The notes under the pieces are model-generated. The model saw only the letters and a program-made list of their open reading frames with translations, was not told where the DNA came from and did not search any database. From positions 71,401,414-71,465,413 of the forward strand of contig CP141126.1 in assembly GCA_035236585.1 (NCBI GenBank): 64,000 bases of DNA, read 5' to 3'. This document shows positions 1 to 13,143 of this stretch, piece after piece (the first letter of the stretch is position 1; every line of letters starts with the position of its first letter). A program made the translations under genes and the position numbers. The DNA is from Warburgia ugandensis. Taxonomy: Eukaryota; Streptophyta; Magnoliopsida; Canellales; Canellaceae.

Positions 1-2853
1 AACTGGGGTCCTCAATCAATATTATATTCAAAATAACATCCTTCATCACTAATACTATCTCATATTACGATTAGAGTATTCGAACTGCACATCAAGTTTC
101 ATAGATGTTGAAGCCATCAAATGCTTTTCTCCCTAAAGAGTTTATGCAAACTCATGTCAAATGTTTTATGGTTAATTCATCATCATGGGTCAAATGTTCT
201 CGTCCAAAGGCCTATCTCACTATTCACATCAATTTGTCATTAGGATTTCCAACAATGTTCCCATTTATGCAGAAAGTCTCTTATTCATAACCAAGTACCC
301 TTACTAGGTCATGGTTGAATCCTTTGTCATTATCTTCTTTATCCTTTCTTTGCTTGATAATTTTCTTCGTAACCTTTTAGACCAAATGTTCTATACTTGA
401 TCTAGTATGGTTAGTCCTCAGGAAAATTCCTTCAATTTATTTTTCGTATTTGGTATATGCACATAACAACTAACTTTTTGTCTAAAGGCAACATAACATC
501 AAATCTCACCTTATAATGTGCTGGCCACCTCAACTTTTCTCCTTCAATTCCCTATATCAATATGTTGTTCAATCTTTTATTACTGCGTTATCGTCAACCA
601 TTCAGTCTTAATTGTCAGGGGGTATCATCATTATAAGTAGTGGTTTTCTCAATTCCTCAAATTTTATCTTTCAAGTGCCTCCTCATACTTAGCTTATAAT
701 AGCAGTTCTTGTTCAATAGCTATTACATCAAGTTATGCTAAAGCTGTTAATTCATCAAATTTGAAAAACACTCAGGTAAGCATGGAAAATTTTCGTAGAC
801 ATATAGAAAGAGAATTTATTCGATTACCTGTTAATCTCTATCTAGATGTATAGGTTATAAACTCAATGGTCTTTCTAAAGCAATCAGTGCTTATCTGCCT
901 TTCTTTTCAATCCAAGTCAGCAGCATCATTCAAACCCACAGTGATTTCTACGGTTTGTCATGGTATCTATTCTGGTTTGGAAAAATCTATCTCATTGGTG
1001 GAGATTGCTCCTTATTTTTGCTTCTGTCTCAGTTGTTACTGTATTCATTGTACTCGTAGCTCCTCCATGATGTGGCCTAATCAACTGACCTCATACCCTC
1101 AAATGACTTACTCTAACAAGTAACTTCTTTTAGGTAAGACTCATGTCTAAATACTTATAATATCCCTTTGAGTTTATAACTTCGACTACTGTCTAATAGA
1201 TACTAACATATTTGATTAAATATGGTGGGATACCCTTATTTAGTCAACAGTACTCTAAAGGTAATGACTAAATAATGGTCTTAAGATATTTGCTCTTCCA
1301 ATCTATGATAGCAAGGCCTCAATTTGATCATTGATGGTACCCTACTTGCTGAAGAAAGACAAATGGACAAGTCACTGTCCCAGCTTAATTCATTTTTCAA
1401 TATACTTTATTTACTCATGTAGTGGCAAGGTAGGATATCACCAAATTTTCCTTTTTATGGACTATATCCATTGGTGTTCCCCATAAGCTAATGGATCTGA
1501 TAAGAATCTAATTGTAATAATTGATATCAAACCATTTGTAGAATTTAATTTCTAGTTGGTCACCATTCCTCTTCGAAAATTTCTTGTCGCATAATCTCCT
1601 GAAATTCGATACTCTACTCAAAGTCTTAAACCCCATATGCTTTCTTTCCTTTATACTCTTTTACAATAAGATCACCAACTCATCTATCATTATTCCTTTG
1701 CATTTGAGTGGTTTACCTTCCCATCGGATCCAAGATGAAAGATTTGTATGTATCCCCATAAAGTCATGATCTTCTTCTTTTAAATATTCAATATTCATTA
1801 AATACTGGTAGTTACATCTCTATCTCTTTCTCTCTTTTCTTCAAAATCCTCATTTTTGTCTACCTAGATCAATGTCTTTTGTTGCATATAATCGATATTA
1901 CATCTACTCCTTTACTTAACAGATATGCTAAACTAAATGCTTCGTAGAAATTCTAAACTATCTTAAGATCATTGAAATCCTTAATTGCCTATAGCCTCAA
2001 TAAAATTCATACAATGTCTTAATGATGACATTGACGTTTTGATCATGCTATACTTTTCTTACGAGTTCATGTTAGGATCAATCTATCATCACAGATCTGT
2101 CATCCCTAGTATTATCATCAAAAACTTGTGGTAACTCGGTCGAATACATTTCCCTATCATATTCGTGTTATGTTTCTCTTAATCACATAATATGTCACTT
2201 GTATACATCTTCTGATTTGCTCCATAATACTCAGGTAGTTATTAGTCGATAGCACTTAGCTAAGTCATTCAAGATCCATACCTTTGTGACCTAGTACGAG
2301 TCACAGTTATCTCCTAATATCATCTTGCATTCTCATCCCTCTTAGATTATCATCAAAATCTTCCCAAAGTCTGTCTTTTACATCCCCTATCATACTCATA
2401 TCATATCCTTGTGATAGTGTACTCATATTCTGATATTCTTTATGATGGTAAGATAGCCATCTAGGTTCTTCGATTTTCACACCTTTGGTGAGATTGATCT
2501 ATTACAGGTCAGAACTATCTACTAACAAGTTCACCAACAACTTCATTCATCATTCATCATTCTCATCATAATCTAATTTATATATGAGTTTCCCTATTTG
2601 CACCACTACACAACAATCCTTATTGATAAGATTTAAGCCATCCAATATCTAAGTATTTGCTAGACCCATCTCCTTTTTCACTTATTTGTTTATGGTGAAA
2701 TGCCTTGAGCATTAATATTGTAATCCTCAAATAGAAGTAGTCATCTCTACTACTTCTATTTATACTACTTCTTCTTGATTTTCTCTATTGTCTATGACCC
2801 TTGGACATGCTGGACTGGCTGTGAAAGGATAAAATCGGGGCTCTGATACCAAC
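1..2853 (-). mobile_element. Interior of LTR retrotransposon A (non-coding, runs off left edge)
   Basis: The segment ends on the right in the reverse complement of a tRNA-iMet primer-binding site directly before an LTR, so it is the interior of a minus-strand element. The part nearest the primer site matches the interior of E (24963 onward) closely when reversed, and the far part (about 60-400) matches H at about 35270-35550. No gag or pol frame of useful length is readable on either strand. The family is therefore LARD-like: long LTRs around a non-coding interior. The other LTR lies outside the window. What is seen is the homology and the primer site; the LARD assignment is inference. Confidence 0.75.
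2840..2851 (-). other. Primer-binding site of element A (tRNA-iMet type)
   Basis: GCTCTGATACCA on the plus strand is the exact reverse complement of TGGTATCAGAGC, the plant initiator-tRNA-Met primer site. It is two bases from the LTR edge at 2854, the usual spacing. Confidence 0.9.
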
Positions 2854-5646
2854 TGTGACGACCCAGGTTTTCCCATGCATTTTTAAATGCAATATCTATT
2901 TCCTAAGGCGGGATGCATCCCTATTTGAAAACCATTTTATGAAAACAATGCAATGCAGCAGAAAATCTTTTATTTTAAATTCATTTTGAAAACCCCGAGT
3001 GTCATTTGCTTTCACAACAACCAAAGTAGTTTTTAAAAAACTTCAGAAATCATAAATGTTTTCCCAGGTCTAACCAGTCACAACTTACACCCAACCGTAA
3101 ATAAATACAAATACATGTCCAAAGGGTAGAGTATTTACTTACATGTATAATTGTCTCCTTTTGATTTTTCTTGCTCCTAGCGCTGACATTTCCTGAGGCA
3201 TCTTCTACTCATGAATGGAGCTGTCCTGAAAAATGTTAAGGAATGGGTGAGTACACACTATACTCAGTAGGAGTCTATCACTACTAGTTTTACAATGCCT
3301 GCTATGTTTAAAATCATATGCTCTTTAAAACATGTGCATGTTTGAACACTCATGTTCAATATCGATATTAAAAACCATTGTTGAATTGGAATACTGACGA
3401 CTTAAAGAATCGCATAATCCAAGTCGAAAGTATCATATATATCATAAACATAATGATATGCATAAGATGCTCAACTGAATCCAACTCATGGATATATGAT
3501 ATGGTATGGTCGACCAACCTCATGTCATGCCATATGCAATGTAAGTAAATCCACGAAAACATAGGGGCCACTATGCCCACGACCTCGCTGCTGTGTGGTC
3601 CCTGGGTACCTGAGGACACTCGGTCATAGCCTCCACGGGGCATATGACACATCGACCCAGTGTCATGACACTAGTGGTAGCCCCCTGTACCACATGCAGT
3701 CAACGTAGGGACATGCCCTTTTTGGGCGTGGTACCCATTCCACCTAATAGTGGTAGAGGCTGGAGGCCACCCCAGACCTCTCGGCATAGCCCCCACAAGC
3801 TTACTAGCCCAAATCATATACGATCAAACAAGCAAAAACCTCTCTTTTCAAAACCTGTCCTCTTTGGGTCCCTCACAACTGCCTGGCCCTCACAACTGCC
3901 TACCCAGTGTCTTTTGGGCACTCCAGCGTCTTTTGGTAACCCTCATGGACATGCAATTTTTCAAAAAGTGAATGCTCACAAATCATGCAATATATACAAT
4001 TGTTTGCAAAACATGTCTATGCATAATGTATTTGTCATATGCATGCTGAATTCGTTTATAAAATTAAGTCATGCTAAACAAGTGATATAACTTAAACTTA
4101 AAACATGCATTCTCAAAACAATCATTGGTTCTTTTAAAATTCCTAGTAGCGATAGAGCACCTACATCAAAACATCATGGGTTCTTTTAAAAAGTCTAGTA
4201 GCTATAGAGCACCTACCTCGAAGTCTCCTGGAGTCGCGTCCTTCATCACTCAACCCGACCCTGGGTCTCATTTATAAACTCCTAGATATGAATGGATAAC
4301 AAGGAGTCCTTATCAATTTCGATCTATTTAGAAATTAGATCACTAGATCTACCCTTTAGGGTCCATGGGTCCTTGCCTAATTCATTGTCAAGCTAGATCC
4401 TATGATATGGATCTACTTTTCAATGGTTAGACTCTATAAATGGTCCTATGATCCTAATTTTATAGTCTTATTAGGTCCGTGCATCATGGTTTCCAAGACG
4501 CGTGTGCGCCCTGGTCAAACCAGGACCCATGCCTGCACGTTGTGCGCCCCCAAAGGCCATGCCAGGGACCACGTTTGCACGCACACATGCATGCCCAAAC
4601 GATGCACTATGACACGCGTCCTGGATGGCATCGCATGGATGCACCTTTGGTGTAGCATGGCGCGTCTCAACTCTCAGGACACCCCGTGCATCCCAGTCGA
4701 GCCAGGACCATTGCCCCACGTGATGCGCGCACCCGAAGGCTGCACCAGGGACCGTGTGCGCACTGTCGCACTCCTGGAACCTGTCCCAGGGACCTTGTCC
4801 CAGGCGCACGTGAAGCATGGTGTCCCTGGGATGCCTTATTCGCACAGAGCCAGCTGGAACATACTTGGTTGTTCTCTGGCTGGAAAAATTGGCTGGGAAA
4901 AACCAAATCCGGCATGGATTCTGGCCTGGGGGAAGTAAAATGGAGAGAAAGGGAAAGAGGGGCTTACCTGGGTAGCCGGGGACACCCTCATTCAGGTGGT
5001 GCAGCTCCCTCTTTTTCGTCTAAAAACCCCATGTTGCCGGAACCCATGAAGAAGGGGAAAACCCCAACTTCCGATGAGGCCTGAGAAAGAAGAGGGGAGG
5101 CGGAGAGATGGGAATGGCCGGCCTGACTCGATCCTGGCCGGAATGTGCAGGGAAAGCTAGAGATAGGTTTCCGATTTTTGCCAGAAACCCCAGCCCCAAA
5201 ATAGCCTGAAAAATCGTGATTTGAAGATGGGGGAGATAAGGCTTTTTTATAGCCTTGCTATGGAGGTGTTGCCAATGGCAGTGCCGCCATTGGCGGTGGC
5301 AGAAATCTCTGGAAACTAGGGTTTCTGGAGAAATCTAGAGATAGAAGAAGACGGGGTGCCGTTATCAAAATGGCCCCCTATGTTTTCTGTCTTTTTCGTT
5401 TTTAATTTAAATTATAGAAATGCCCCTAATCTTTAAACGGTCGTAACTTCTTCATACGAACTCCGTTTTCGACGTTCTTTAAGGTGTTGGATTCCATTTT
5501 TCGAGTAGAATCTAATGGTACCAAGTTTTCTTACAAATTCCTTTGTTTACTATTTGAAATAAAGTAAAAAAATTAACACTGTTTATTTCCTATAGAATGT
5601 CTAATTCATTTTTGTTAAAAATAGCGTAAATTGCTCGGGCATTACA
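2854..5646 (-). mobile_element. 5' LTR of retrotransposon A
   Basis: On the minus strand this 2793-bp LTR starts TGTAATGCCC at 5646 and ends GTCGTCACA at 2854, giving the TG...CA ends expected of an LTR. It is homologous to the LTRs of E and H, most clearly at 3540-4200 (the block holding the 'tagtggtagaggc' segment) and 5430-5520. A GC-rich stretch at about 4480-5330 contains several long open frames on both strands, which are composition artefacts. The LTR interrupts C's gag-like sequence at 5647, so A inserted into C. The target duplication cannot be tested because the other LTR is off-window. Confidence 0.85.
5245..5251 (-). promoter_or_regulatory. TATA box of LTR A
   Basis: TTTTATA on the plus strand reads TATAAAA on the element's sense strand, inside the LTR. 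A 9-bp perfect inverted repeat (5271-5279 and 5286-5294, GCCAATGGC/GCCATTGGC) lies just upstream in sense orientation, as in the related LTRs E and H. Confidence 0.6.
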
Positions 5647-6640
5647 GAAATATCACCCTACATTTAAATTTCTTAGGACCAATTTGAGATGAATTGTCCC
5701 TTTTGTGACCAAATTTAGGGATAATAGTGACCATTGTACTCAATTCATATTTTTTCTCCTTCTCCCTTAAATTTTCCTAAAATTGGCAATTAAGCTGACT
5801 CTATATTTCCCTAAGAGGTTGTTCTTTTTTTGGAGGCAAAGTAGTGGTGGGCTTAAATCCTTATCAATTTCTAATACACCCTAGAGTTAGTTGATGTTAA
5901 TCTAGAACATCAGTTGGTTCTTCTTCTTCTTCTTGTTCTTCAAATACAGGTAAGGTTTTAGGTGGACGGATATTGCTATCTAAGTTTAATCAAATAAAGT
6001 CTATAAGTCCCAATTGGGTACTTCTTCTACATTGTAAGGCTCAATTTATATTTCAGGCTCTATAAGGGGTTCTACTCGGTCTTACCACTAAGAAGTGTCT
6101 ACTAAAGACACAATTTATAAATATTAATTCTCTTCATCAATGGATTTTTCATCATTGTAATCAAGAGTAGGACATTACTCAAGTGAGTACGTATTAGAGC
6201 ATTTTAAGGATGCTTGGAAATCTTGTAGCTCAGAAGGAACATATGGTATCTTCATCCTTATAATTCTATCAAGAGTTTTCTACCTGTTCTCCATCATTTG
6301 TTTTGTTTCCTCAGCCCATTATATAATGTCATTGTGCATTTTATCCATTTTAAATGATAAAAGCTCTATTTTTTCTAAAATTCGAGTCCCTATTAATGAT
6401 TGTTCCTACACATATGGCTCATACTACTGTGGTATTGGGGTACTAGGAAAGTTTTGAATAGGATTGAACCATGATTGTTTTACCTGATATTCTTGATAAT
6501 CATGGTACGGTTGAGAGAGTTGGACCATGATGGTTCTCTTTGATATTCTATATAATTCTAAGACCATGGTTGTTCATGATACCTAGCCCATCCATTATAA
6601 TTTGTCTCAGGGTAATTATTATTGCTAGGGTGTGTAAATA
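5647..6640 (-). pseudogene. Left part of retrotransposon C: decayed gag-proximal coding sequence
   Basis: Read on the minus strand, the segment keeps long stretches of plausible protein broken by stops, for example KMDKMHNDI, WAEETKQMMENR, then VPSELQDFQASLKCSNTYSL and a run ending VEEVP. Acidic 'VEPxxEPE...VEEVP' stretches are typical of the region after gag in Athila-like Ty3/gypsy elements; that comparison is from memory. It is separated from the rest of C (14654 onward) by inserted element B and cut on the left by element A. Multiple in-frame stops make it a pseudogene. Confidence 0.5.
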
Positions 6641-8170
6641 TGTTGATTATTTTCCACAAGTGCAAAGGCTATTGTAGTATAGCTACACAAGTATAGGTCA
6701 ATCCCACAAGGACTTGACTTAAAAAGAATGGAGTTTAAATAAAATTTAATTTGCCACAAGTTAACAAAAATTACGTGAATTGAACAACAATGAACTAGAA
6801 ACTTAAATCTATTGAATTAATGAAAAATACAATATTCAAAATTCAAAAGACATAAAATTAAACAAAATATCAATTAAAATCCACTTCCCTAGCTTGATTA
6901 TAGCAAAATTCTTCAATTCTAGACACATCCAAGTTGATCAACCTTCATTAGTCCATCACTTAGGTCTCTGATTAAAGATTCAATAGCTAGATTATGCAAA
7001 TCTTTCAAAAATATGATGATTTAGACTAGGGAAAGAATTTTTTAGATTTGGGCAGCTTAGATTGATTTTTTTTATATCACCCATAACATTCATTGATGTG
7101 TCACACACTAGATTCTAGTCATAGATTTTCTTAATTTTTCTTCAAATTAAAATACTAAAGCAACCCCTCCTACTACATTTGTAAGTGAGAGAGTCTTATT
7201 AGAAAGCAGGGATAAGTAAGACAGTCGTGCACAACAGCACATATGTGACATTAGCTAAGCAATTATCTTATCTCTATTCACAATTCATAATTAACCCAGT
7301 CTCTATTTACAATCCACAAATTGTCAGAATCCATGAAGATTTCACTAACTTTGCCCATCAATTTCTTCAACTTTCTGATAGAATTTTCAAATGAGGCATG
7401 GTACCTGGGTCTTCTTCTCTTTGATGTCTTCTATCCAATGAACTAAATCTAAGACATTTTTATCAAGCATCGAACCAAGAAACTATGTGGAAAGTACCCA
7501 TATTCACCAACCTATGCACGCACTGTTCATCTTCTTCAACCTTTGTTTTTCTCCAAATTTTCAAGCACTTTTCAATCTGGTATTTATGAATGATGGGAAG
7601 TTGGTTTGAATTTAATTTTTAGTAATTTCCTTCTCCATTCTATTTCTTTTTCTCCAAAGAAGTCTAAATCGACTAAATTTCCTAATTTTAACTTGGTTTC
7701 CTTTCAGGAAACTATTTCCTCTCTCTTCATCCTTTTCATTTTCCATCATTAAACATAAAATCCTTTAGCATTCTCAATTCTCTTGTGCTCATGGTTTGAA
7801 CTTGATGCTTAAGAAATGAACTGGAGTCCTTGCTTCTTGATTTTGATCTAGATATCTAGATTGATCTAAGTTGTCCATTTTAATCTAATCTTGATTGATG
7901 ATCTAGGATGTTGCTCGACTTGATCTAACTGCATGGATCTTGATCTACCGCCTTCAAAACAAAGAAATAACCTAATTGATACTATACAACATTCGATTTT
8001 ACACATACTTACCTTGGATCATCATCTAACCTAGAAAATTTACCAAATTACTATTATATTATAAAAATTCAAATGATATATTTTTCATATAAATTTCTAA
8101 ATGATATGTTAAAAATATAGCAAAATTCATGCTAAATGAGGGTAATTTATACAATAATGGACTCTTAACA
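6641..8170 (-). repeat. 3' LTR of element B
   Basis: This 1530-bp copy is homologous along its length to 13144-14653. Its TATA position has decayed to CATAAATA (plus-strand 7581-7588). The interior-side flank at 8171-8185 reads GTTGGTTAGGGTGTG on the sense strand, the likely polypurine tract. Confidence 0.85.
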
Positions 8171-10000
8171 CACACCCTAACCAACATTTTGCTAGTCCCG
8201 AGTTAAACATGCTTTAAATTACAAATTTGATACAAATTGCCACTTTCATAGGAACTCATGATTGCATTTAACATATACAACAAGTCCTTAAACCCTTAGG
8301 TTACCCCTAGTGGACAAGTTAAGCCTCATGAGGGTTTGCAGTAAATTTACCCACAAAATGTAAGAAGGGTAGTTTCTAAATTTATCTCTGAGAATTTTCT
8401 TCATTCTATACTCAAATTACCATTTTAGTACATTAATAAAATTGAATAAAAATCCAAAACCCTTCTCATATGCTAAATATATTTCATTTAGGCTCAAATC
8501 TCAAAGTGTAGTGTGTGTGCAGTCAACATATACAACAATCTGTCTTTAGGTATATTTTTAACTTTTGAACTCCATCTGAAATATGTTTTGACCTCAATCC
8601 TCATAAATAGACATACACTCACAAATAAAACTCTTTGATAAAGGGTTCAAATTATATTTCTATTTTAAATATGTGAGCAAAGTCAATAAAACCAAATTTA
8701 TCTCACATATATTCATGAAAGAACGGGGGTTACTATGGAATTTGGTTTTGATCCCTTTAAAAAAGGATAAGATGCCATTACTTTGAATATTTAGGCATAT
8801 TAATCTTTAAATCCTGTCTATTCATATCCTAATTAAGACTATATTAATCATAAAATCAATAGGTCTTCAACTAGGACAAAATATAGGCTTAGGTAGGATA
8901 CAAAAGAAAGGGTATTCAAAATTTTTCAAAAATAAGTAGAAGTCTTTTACTAAAGTTGACAATTCTTATTTACTTTGTTTGCCTAAAGTGAATGTTTTTT
9001 TGCTCTCTTCATTTCAAATTCATACTTATCTTCTTCTTCAATTTTTTTAGCACTTTTTCATCTCTTTGATGAACATTATCTTTTCTTAATATTCACTTTT
9101 CTACTTTCATTGCAACTAAAAAGTATTTATTCATTCATCTCTAAATTATCTTTTGAAGAAAATAGGTAATGGATATATTGTACTAGGTTAATATGGGTAA
9201 AGGTTAATATGGATAAAAAAAAGAAAAGGCTTATATAAAAGGCTCAAGTTGGCTAACTAGTGGTAAAAATGTTATGGGTAGACTTTATGTCTCTAGTTAA
9301 CAATAGGGATGGCCTAGTTCATTTTCTAGGTTTCATATAATCTATCAAATTCAATGAACTTCTAGACTTTTAAGCATAGTACTCTAATAATTTAAGTAAT
9401 TAACCAAGTTTAAACGTTGGTGGGATGAAATTTAGATTAAGCACACTGAAGAAAATTGGAAACATTTATAACCTCTTAAAAAGAATGAATGACTCCAAAA
9501 CTCACTTAGGTTATAGGTCTCCACTAAATTTGTTCATGACCTCTAAGTTATAACTACTTATCAATCTAGACTATGTATATGTAATTGTGTGTACAAATGT
9601 GATCTGAGACTTTGCTTTCATGTCATACTTTAGAAAATTTATTAAAATTATGAATTAATCATATGCAATTCCATTAATAAGTTAAAGATGAAAATTAATA
9701 TTAGACTTTAGAAAATATAATTCTCATCATTGTATAGGAAGAGACCTAAAAACTCAAAAAAAATTGAAATAGCTTAATTATGTTTACTTTTCAAATTTTT
9801 AAATTTTTAAAAAGCTTTTATCATTTTTTAAAATAAGAAAAAAATTACAAAAATATCATAATTCATTAGAATTCTACACCCCCCAACCTAAGTGAAACAT
9901 TGCCCTCAATGTTTAAAAAAAATAGGATGATGATAATGCATTGAGAAAGAAAGAAATGGGATATGTAGAAAAGGAAAATTCTAAAAGGTAATGGCACATA
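8171..10000 (-). mobile_element. Non-coding 3' interior of element B
   Basis: AT-rich sequence with no recognisable frame. It is homologous, on the opposite strand, to 19427-19668 (interior of D) and to 44705-45470 (fragment inside K), so this 3' interior is a shared module of the family. A pol gene would be expected here in an autonomous element and is absent. Confidence 0.6.
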
Positions 10001-10059
10001 ATTATTACAATTGAAAATTTTTCCAAAAAATTATAGGGTTCAAAACTTCCTTAAGTCCC

Positions 10060-11980
10060 CTACAAAATGGGCCAAATAGGCCTCTCAAAAGGAGTGGTGT
10101 ACAAATTTATCTTGCAATTTTGAATTTTGAATTTTAACACTTGGCAAGGTATCAAATATAACTCCAAGCTACTTATCATAATTATAGACATCGTGGGAGC
10201 TTGATGCATTCTTTGTGGAAATAGAGTAGGACTATGGAATCGCTCAGTGAGTGGGATGTTTTCCTTATTAACAAATTTATCTTTTTTCCTAACAGATTGC
10301 ATTACAATTTCAACCTTTTTAGGACTCAAATTTTTAATTATTTTACCTATTAAGAATGGTAATTGCCTTTGTTTGTTCCATGTTTTATAATTGAAGAATT
10401 AGTCTCACCTACCATACGCATGTCTTCAAGGTTTACATCTGGTGGGTAGGAAAATCCCTTTTTTAAGGGTTTGCAGCAATTTGAGACATCATGTCCTTCA
10501 ATTTAATCATGGATTGAGTGTTCTCTTTTAATTGGGATTCAAATTGAGTAATTTTTTATCCTAGTTTTGCATGAAAGGATGAAAATTATCCTCCACTTGC
10601 CTCTTAGGTGGGAGTACATAGGGTCTAGGAGTAAGTGGTCCTAGTGGTGGTTGGTAAGGATGGTATTGAGCCTTATGTGAGACATTAGCATTATATCTAC
10701 TTCTCAAATTAAAAGTAGAATGATTACTCCAATTGGAATTATATGTCTATGAAGATGGGATAAAAGGTCGCACATAAGAATGTGCCTGTTCATAAAGCAC
10801 ATCCTAAAATGTAGGAATAGTGGGACATTCTTGAGTGGGGTGTATATTACTTTCACAAATATCACACACATGTTCAACATTCTAAAATGTAGTGATCCCT
10901 ATTTCCATGGCCTCTATTTTTCTAGTTAGGAATGTTATTTTGTCATTCATATTATATTTTTCAGACATGGCATAAATGCCTTCCCTAATAGATGTGATGG
11001 TGGACTTGGGCATATCTAGATGTTCAACTCTTTCCAAGTCAGCCCAAGTTTGTGCATTCTCTACTAGCCATTCCAAGTACTCTTGTGCCGCTTTAGGTTG
11101 TTTATTTAAAAAGTTGCCATTACACATCATTTCAACAAACTTATGCATATCAGAATTAAGTCCTTCATAAAAGAAGTTAATGATATGTCAATGTTGATAT
11201 CCATGATGTAAACAAGTCATCAATAATTCCTTGAATCTTTTCCAACATTGGAAGAAAGTTCTTTATCCGTCTAGGTAAAATTTATATATTTTTACAGAGA
11301 GTATTTATCTTATGTATAGGAAAGAATTTTTCAAGAAATTCCCAATCATTTCTTACCACGTTCTTATGGAACCTACTGGCAGTGAATGAAACCACATTTT
11401 TTCTTTTTCCTTTAAAGAAAAAGAAAAAAGTTTGAGTCTTACTATATCTAATCTAATGTTTTGTATATGTTAGGTCATGCACACTTCATCAAATTCTTTT
11501 AAATGCATGAAAGGACTCTCACTATCCAGCCCATAAAATTTGGGAAGTAATTGAATTACTCTCATATTTAATTCAATCATACTAGCATTTTGAGGTAAAA
11601 TTATACATAAAGGTGTGATGGTATAATTAGTCTGTAAATAGTCTGTTAATGTTCTCCCATGAAGATTTTGAGTATGCCAATTATCCTCATGTGCTCTATT
11701 TTGATCCCATTTCTTGTTATAATTCCATCTCCTATTTTTAGGTGGTGGAGAATGAATTCTCCATGAATCTATGTTACAATTAATAGAGGTGGAGGATCAT
11801 CAACATCAAAGAGAGGATTATTCATGCATAAGGAAACATCATTGTTATCCATGATGAGCAGAGCTTCGACATCATTAAAGAGGGGATTGTTCCTCCAAGG
11901 GGAAATATCATCTCTGTTAATGCTAGGGTGTAGATTACCCCTTTGATCAATGTTTAGATTATTCATTGAATGCAACTGAT
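10060..11980 (-). pseudogene. gag remnant of element B (retrotransposon capsid/nucleocapsid)
   Basis: Gag forms the retrotransposon particle and binds its RNA. On the minus strand, 11660-11470 reads a core including VIQLLPKFYGLDSESPF and HLKEFDEVC, a pattern typical of Athila-like Gag. The segment 11148-10882 continues with FVEMMCNGNFLNK and EYLEWLVENAQTW, again Gag-like. A CCHC zinc knuckle follows (10866-10825, CDICESNIHPTQEC, C-X2-C-X4-H-X4-C), then a Pro/Tyr-rich tail. TAG stops follow soon after the knuckle and the frame shifts between segments, so the gene is broken. The start is uncertain; a methionine at 11975 opens a frame whose N-terminal sequence I do not recognise. Confidence 0.75.
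10825..10866 (-). other. CCHC zinc-knuckle codons of gag B
   Basis: Fourteen codons on the minus strand read CDICESNIHPTQEC, with all four metal ligands (Cys, Cys, His, Cys) in C-X2-C-X4-H-X4-C spacing. This is the nucleic-acid-binding motif of retrotransposon nucleocapsid and fixes the identity of the surrounding broken frame as gag. Confidence 0.8.
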
Positions 11981-13115
11981 CATGTTGTTATTTTATTTTA
12001 TTTTTTATTTTTCAAAGAAAATTAAACTAAATGATGCAACCTAATGTCTAAAATAATGCACAAACAAAGAACATAATCAAACAATCTGTAAGTCTAACAA
12101 GTTAAAATGTTTTGATCTTCTTAAATTTGGGTGGGGGAGAAACTTTTAGATTACCTAATCTAATACTCCTCTCTTTTAGATTTGTCCCACTACTTACCAG
12201 TTAGATCCCAACCTAACCAACTACTTCACACCCTCCTTAGTTAGCTGTAGATAGTATAAGTCATAGAATATGATGACACAGCTAGTTGTTTAAATGTAGG
12301 CACATTTAGTTAGACAAGGGGCTCTGGAGTCGCAATGGGTCACCACCTTCCAAGAGGGTCCTATGAGCATGTGGTGACCTCTATAGGTCTCTTCTAATTG
12401 ATTTTAAATTAATTTGGAAGGTTGAGTTACGCGCCCTTGATCATATGGGGTCTAATGCCTTTACTAATTAATTTTCACACTCCATGGGAGTTCGATCAAC
12501 ACATAAATCACCTTAAAGCAATAAAAATGCAATAAAATGTAATTAAAAATAATAAACTAATGTAAACCCTAAAATGCAACAGTCATCAAGTATGCTTTCT
12601 ATATGCAATTATACTACCAAACAATGTAAAATTATTCTAATAATGCAAATCTTAATCTAAGAATTTTAAGCAGCAAGAATTACTCACAGTGGGGTCCTGG
12701 ATAAGATCTTCTTGTACAAGGGGTGTGACTATTTACATTCCACCTCCACTTTCAGGTTATGATGGTCCACACTTGACCTGTATTATCACAACCCTTTTAA
12801 ATAGATTATGATTAAAAAATACAATATGTCCTCACTAGAATTCACTCAAAATAAAAATTTGGCTATCCTAATTGAGGTGCACCTTGAATTCCTCTTTTTC
12901 CAATTTTCTACAAATAAAAATAGCAATAAGTACCAAATTCAAAAAAAAAAAAAAAAGAGTGATTATGCACTAAGAAAAAGTGAAAAATGTAGCTAAAAAT
13001 TCTTAGAATACTAAATAGATGAAATTTTAAAAAAAAAATTAAATTTTTTGAACTTTTTATTTTTAGATTTTTGAATTTTTTTGAAATTTTATTAAGTTTT
13101 ATGAAAATTCATTGC

Positions 13116-13136
13116 GGATCCCTGGCAATGGTACCA
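13116..13136 (-). other. Primer-binding site of element B
   Basis: On the sense strand the sequence begins TGGTACCATTGCCAGG after AGTTTTT next to the LTR. It is a variant of the TGGCGCCGTTGCC primer site common in Athila/Tat-type Ty3/gypsy elements (family from memory). It proves minus-strand orientation. Confidence 0.75.
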
Positions 13137-13143
13137 AAAAACT

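Noticed and set aside
4402-5084. Overlapping frames of 82-178 codons in LTR A
   Set aside because: They open on both strands and several frames at once in a GC-rich LTR segment; the homologous parts of H do not keep them open.
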